From: Eutypa lata
Lineage: Eukaryota > Ascomycota > Sordariomycetes > Xylariales > Diatrypaceae
NCBI GenBank assembly: GCA_022661535.1
Contig: JAKULF010000005.1
Coordinates: forward strand, 4,774,001-4,838,000
Direction: 5' to 3'
DNA: 64,000 nt
The notes below the pieces were generated by a model. That model was not told the origin of the DNA. It was given only the letters and a program-made list of their open reading frames with translations, and ran no database searches. The position numbers were made by a program, and so were the translations under genes. Shown here piece after piece: positions 59,701 through 64,000 of this stretch (positions are counted from its first letter, which is position 1; each line of letters opens with the position of its first letter).

Positions 59701-61315
59701 TAATGGTAGGTACTTTAACTACCTACATGTAGTTATGTAACTGCCTGTGCTCAAGCCTTCTGTCAGTCAATGTCAACCTTGTCAAGCTATAACCTCCCGT
59801 CCCGTCGCCCCCTTGTCAGAACCCTAACTTTAAACCTAAATAGTACAATACAGTAAGTCAAACCCTTTCCTCTGGCACTGAATGGCGAACATCCCAGGCA
59901 GGTACCACAGCCATGGGTCCAAATGCTCCCGCAACCACACTCCTTCATAGTCTACTGGTTCCCTGGTTTTTCTAGAAGGCCTTCGACGTCACCTGCAATA
60001 TATTTATTTACATAGCTATGATGATAGTAGATAGGACCTTGCACCTTCGCTCCTGCCGATGCAGCCAAGTCGAATATAGATTCCAACTTTGGTGATATCT
60101 CCCTCCCCATGTCATCAAGTCGTAACGGCATCCACCGTATATCTACCTAGATATCTACCTACATACCTACATATATTAGGCAACGCCTTTTTACTGCTGT
60201 TTGTGCCACCACCACAGCTCATCAGTTTGTTGTTAGCTGCAGAACTGAAAATTGCTTTACCGATTACAACCCCCCTCCTCCTCCCCCTCCCACGAAAGAA
60301 AATTAAGACTACCAACATAACAAAATTGGAATGTTTATTTGCTCATATGAATGTGTACTTATAGAGGTCGGTCTACAGGATGTAACCCCGTGCCGGCATT
60401 ACTTTTATCAGCTTCTGACTCAGTTTCACATACCTATGGTCGCTCAGCCTTACGTACGTACGTACGTACTTTGCTGCTGAACCGTTACCCTGCATTGCAT
60501 TGTGACATCCATCTATGCGCCGTGCCGCAGAGACCGGAGAGGTCCCATCCCATCCCCCGGACTTATAGGCATCCGTAGTCTACACCTGTATCTATCTGCA
60601 ACCATAGGCGGTGCTACCGCGGCGTGCTGCCTTGCGCACCCCGACATGTTGGTCGAATGCCAACTAAATAAAGACACACACCGGCGGGTGAGGAGATCTT
60701 CAATGTGACTTTCAGCTGACGGAATACAAGTTATGTCTGGATAGGGATCAATGCTAACCAGTGTGTATTATAAGCACCTATGTAGTATCGATACATTTAT
60801 GGAAGCCTGGTAACTAACTCCTTTAACTTCCTACCTATATCCTAGTGAGTGGGTAAGCTTCTAGAACCCGGGTAGAGTGAGTCATGTACCAGATCAGGAT
60901 TCTGAAAGCAACAAGTTCCTTCACTGCGATGTTCTTAGTTGCGGTGAAAGAGCTGCACGCTTCCAGGAGATCTACAGCGTCACACAGAAAAGCCTACCCC
61001 CACCCACCCCCCATTGCATCTGGCCCCAATGCCGTTCAGCCGGCTCTCAGGTGCTTAGAATAAATAAGGTTCGCCCCGAATCGACGAATCCCGCTGTAGC
61101 CGTCCCACATACATCATGGTAAGTAAATCTCTAGGTACGAGGTAGGTATCTTGGCATTCTAGGCTCGGGGGCTCAGCCAGTTGCGTACAATCTTGAGGTG
61201 GTAGATGTGTATGATGGGAAGGAAGAGGCTAAGCCATCATCGAAGCTGTGGGGTTTTCGGGTACGGCCCCCGGTTGCCTAGTTTTCCTACGCCAAAGATC
61301 TGTCTGCGTTAATAC

Positions 61316-61334
61316 GTGTGTGTGTGTGTGTGTG
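61316..61334. repeat. (GT)n microsatellite
   Basis: A perfect 19-base GT tract in spacer DNA. Confidence 0.95.
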
Positions 61335-61720
61335 AGCTCCGGCTACGTTTGGGTGTTTAAAAATACCTACAACGCGCAGCGGCTGCGGCCTCGTCAAGCG
61401 ACCCAAGCCGCGGTAGCACCGCCCGTGCCATGCCATCCCATCCCATCCCACGTCAAGGAGGTTGCACTTCATGCTTGAAACCCCCGCACGCCTCGTGTGA
61501 CGAAGATGAACTAGCTTCTGTATAGTTGTATAATCCCTTAGTAACTTACTGACTCTCACCTAACCCCCCCCCTTTAATAATAATGAAAAACAGGAGAGAC
61601 GTGGGAGGAGGACATTAGCTGGTTAGCTGTCGTTCCACGGCAGCGGAAGCAGGAACAATCCGGTGTCATGGAAACCTTGTCCTTCCACCACTTATAGGCA
61701 ACTAGGTAACTAGCCACAGG

Positions 61721-61742
61721 ATGGTGATGGTGATGGTGATGG
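61721..61742. repeat. (ATGGTG)3 short array
   Basis: Three exact ATGGTG units followed by ATGGG, in spacer DNA. Confidence 0.9.
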
Positions 61743-61917
61743 GATGGATGGTGGCATTTGGATTGTAGGCGGTGGCGCGAACGGAGGGTTCTTCTGAATC
61801 CCACGCAGCGCCTGTTAAATTCGGTCCCGGGGATACGACACGATACGGCACGACCACGACCCGGATTCTTTTCACGCGCGTCTCGTACCACCTGGCCATT
61901 CAGTCGCGGTAGCTGTA

Positions 61918-61941
61918 CTGTCACTGTCACTGTCACTGTCA
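61918..61941. repeat. hexanucleotide array (CTGTCA)4
   Basis: Four exact CTGTCA copies, with a diverged fifth (CTTTTCACTGTC) just downstream. It lies in spacer DNA. Confidence 0.92.
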
Positions 61942-63879
61942 CTTTTCACTGTCGCCACCCACTATGTCCGGGGGGGGGATGAAAGGAGGAGGAAGAGGAG
62001 GAGGAACATGGTTCTTTTGCGAAGAACATGTTGTGTATCGGGATATGAAACATCCAATTGTGATGAAGCTTTCCTTCTCCCTTCCGTTTCTAGAAGGCTA
62101 GTATTCGGTATACTTACCGTCTGACTGATAATTAATATGGCATCGGGCTAATGCTCGGCTAGTTAGATATATTAATTCCCGGTAGCTTTACTTTGATATG
62201 TCTTAGCATCGGCCACGACAATGGAGTTGTGGAAGATCAGTGTGGGGAAAAAAGCGAATTCTTGTTCTGACAAACAGTCTTTCGACTTATATGGTGATAA
62301 TAAGATCTTTCCAGCGCTGAACTCGTTCTGTATCATAATCCCAAGTCAGATATAGAAGACATTAGCTCATGAAATGATGATACATAGTTAGGTACTAGTC
62401 AGAGTTGTCGTTGTCTTACTGCTTTGCAAAGGGATATGTGTACTTCACATTTTAAGGTTTACTTATAATATCCAGGATTGATGCTCTGGGCCAAGATAAA
62501 CTGCTTGGGAAATATCGTTGCGCGTGTAACCTTTGGGCTACTTTGTTAGACATCTCCTACCAGTCTAGTCTCACGATTGAGGATAAGGGTCTCGATGGTA
62601 AGTACTCTTGACCTGCCATATATTAGCTGCGGTCACAGACGGATAGTTGACGTTACAATCCAGAAGCCTGCCTTCAATTAACTACTTAGGTATGTATAGT
62701 GTATATACGTAAGCTACGTAACACTATCTAAGTCATACTCCCTAGGTAGTTATCTGTATGAATATATTCTTAGACGCAACTAAAGTAAAGACGATACATA
62801 CCTACCTAGAAGAATATAGTGAACGACACTCACTCAAGCGCCTAGTATAACAAGAGGAAGTGAGAAGGCGTAATCGTGGTACAGTAAGAAGCAGCTGTGA
62901 AATTGCACAAATTGCTAGAAGGCTAGTTTGAACCCAACAAGGCATCCAGGTGAGAAGGTACTACCGTCATCAATCCGTAGGCGATAGCATCGCTCGGACC
63001 CGAACGACAATTAAAGGGGATTGACTGCATTCCCCCGTAGCTACTAGCAATCTTAGCAAAACGGGAAACGCAGGGCCACACATAGCTTTATAATTTAGAA
63101 GTCGGTAAAGGGGAAATCTTCGTCTGTTTCTGTCTGAAAGTCTTCCTAATAGAAGGATATCAGATAGAGTAGATATCATTTGGGGGTTATTTATTCCCTG
63201 ATCCCTATATTCAGTCCTAGCATGCCTGATCAGTAGTAAGTTGCAATTCTTCTCGGAGTTGACGTACAGATAGGGCTATTAGCAGACACGATACATTCAA
63301 CACATATGTTCTGATGTAGAGCTTATAATAGTAGGTAGTGCCATACTCAGCAATGTTGTTATATGATTCAAAGCATACACGTATGTATCTACATCTCCTA
63401 AAGAGTGGATAATAGATTGACTTGGTACTTGGAAAGAGAGTAGGCTACTCTGTCTGTAGCAATCATAAGGATTGGAATTTAGAGAAACTGAAGAACATCC
63501 TAGATCAAGGTGGGTGGGTAGATACCACCGACCCTTAGATAACTAGATGCGCGCTCGCGCTGACTCTCCATTCTGGACCAGGACCTCGATTGTCCAAGCG
63601 GCCTCGGAAAGGACAAATTAGGACGAGGTTAATACAAGGGGAAAGATTGATGCGAACCATCACACAAAATCGTAGTCGCACCAACATCGTAAATCGTTGA
63701 AAAAAAAAAAAAACCGCCCAAGCAATCCCGGACTCGTTCGAAGTACCTAGTCACTTCTCACTACCTACTTAGGTAGTCCGCTTCCTTGTTTCGTGCTCTT
63801 TCCTGTTTTCAATATAGCCCTAAGAACCGAAAAAGGAAAAAAAGAGAAAGAGAAAAATAAGACTTCTTCCCCCAAACAG

Positions 63880-64000
63880 CTGGCAATTAGAGTTCCCTCC
63901 CCCCTCCCCCTTTCCCCTCCCCTCCTTCCCCTTTTTCATACCCCCTTTTTCCTTCCCCACTTTTTCCTTCCCCCCTTTTCCTCTTTCTCCACCCTCTCCC
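63880..64000 (+). promoter_or_regulatory. long pyrimidine tract, likely promoter/leader of a gene to the right
   Basis: The last about 110 bases of the plus strand are almost only C and T. Such tracts precede transcription starts in filamentous fungi, and shorter ones precede the genes at 38452 and 55747 here. It therefore suggests a plus-strand gene starting beyond the edge. Confidence 0.35.

Larger units (their letters stand above)
56776..64000. other. 7.2-kb gene-poor right end
   Basis: No supported gene. Microsatellites at 61316-61334, 61721-61742 and 61918-61941 are listed separately; a CGTACGTACGTACGTAC run lies near 60455-60475. Around 57850-58010 a start-less frame (Glu/Ala/Arg-rich) has coding-like codon use and might be an exon fragment. 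Around 62800-63015 a basic protein-like frame is interrupted by TAA and TGA. Neither is strong enough to call. TAGGTA/TACCTA motifs are dense throughout. Confidence 0.5.

Noticed and set aside
62800..63015. Basic protein-like frame interrupted by TAA and TGA
   Set aside because: Two stops in about 70 codons is near or below chance, and no family is recognisable; too weak to call a remnant.

Overview
The window looks like nuclear DNA of a filamentous ascomycete. The evidence is short (about 50-150 bp) GT-AG introns with CTRAC-like branch sites, large gene-free spacers, many simple repeats, and gene families typical of Pezizomycotina: an APH-type phosphotransferase, a DUF2235 protein, a gelsolin protein with a long disordered N-terminus, a rhodopsin-fold (SAT4/PTH11-like) membrane protein and a secreted berberine-bridge-type oxidase. 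A spacer motif of TACCTA/TAGGTA and ACATACAT recurs throughout. I favour a sordariomycete, possibly Xylariales, but the sequence alone does not settle the order.

Layout, left to right: the 5' end of a minus-strand gene leaving the left edge (1-87); an APH-family kinase-like gene (1019-2119, minus); a DUF2235 gene that looks broken by in-frame stops (3931-6086, plus); an ARL2/Cin4 small GTPase (6521-7355, plus); a gelsolin-domain protein of about 1508 residues (8656-13424, plus); a Thr-rich, probably GPI-anchored wall protein (18148-19498, minus); an AT-rich island with two decayed coding regions (22.6-23.6 kb minus, 24.09-24.32 kb plus); a coiled-coil protein of unknown function (24390-25502, minus); a GNAT-like protein with a long disordered N-terminus (29935-32364, plus); a short-chain dehydrogenase/reductase (33441-34382, minus); an F-box/LRR protein ending in a CaaX-like motif (38452-40470, plus); a seven-helix rhodopsin-like protein in six exons (42153-44000, minus); a secreted FAD oxidase with a bicovalent-flavin signature (46997-49095, plus); and a proline/serine-rich protein of unknown function (55747-56775, plus). 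The rest, including most of 49.1-55.7 kb and 56.8-64 kb, is spacer with microsatellites and short inverted repeats.

Neighbouring genes do not form an evident pathway. Core cell-biology genes (ARL2, gelsolin, F-box) are interleaved with accessory genes (wall protein, oxidase, SDR, rhodopsin-like), and no backbone enzyme of a secondary-metabolite cluster is visible. I found no clearly new multi-gene system. The observations most worth a second look are the disrupted DUF2235 gene, the decayed coding regions with RIP-compatible stops, a 79-bp near-perfect hairpin with short direct repeats at its ends (20.2 kb), and the CaaX end of the F-box protein. Exon joins were worked out by hand from reading frame and splice consensus; no search was run.
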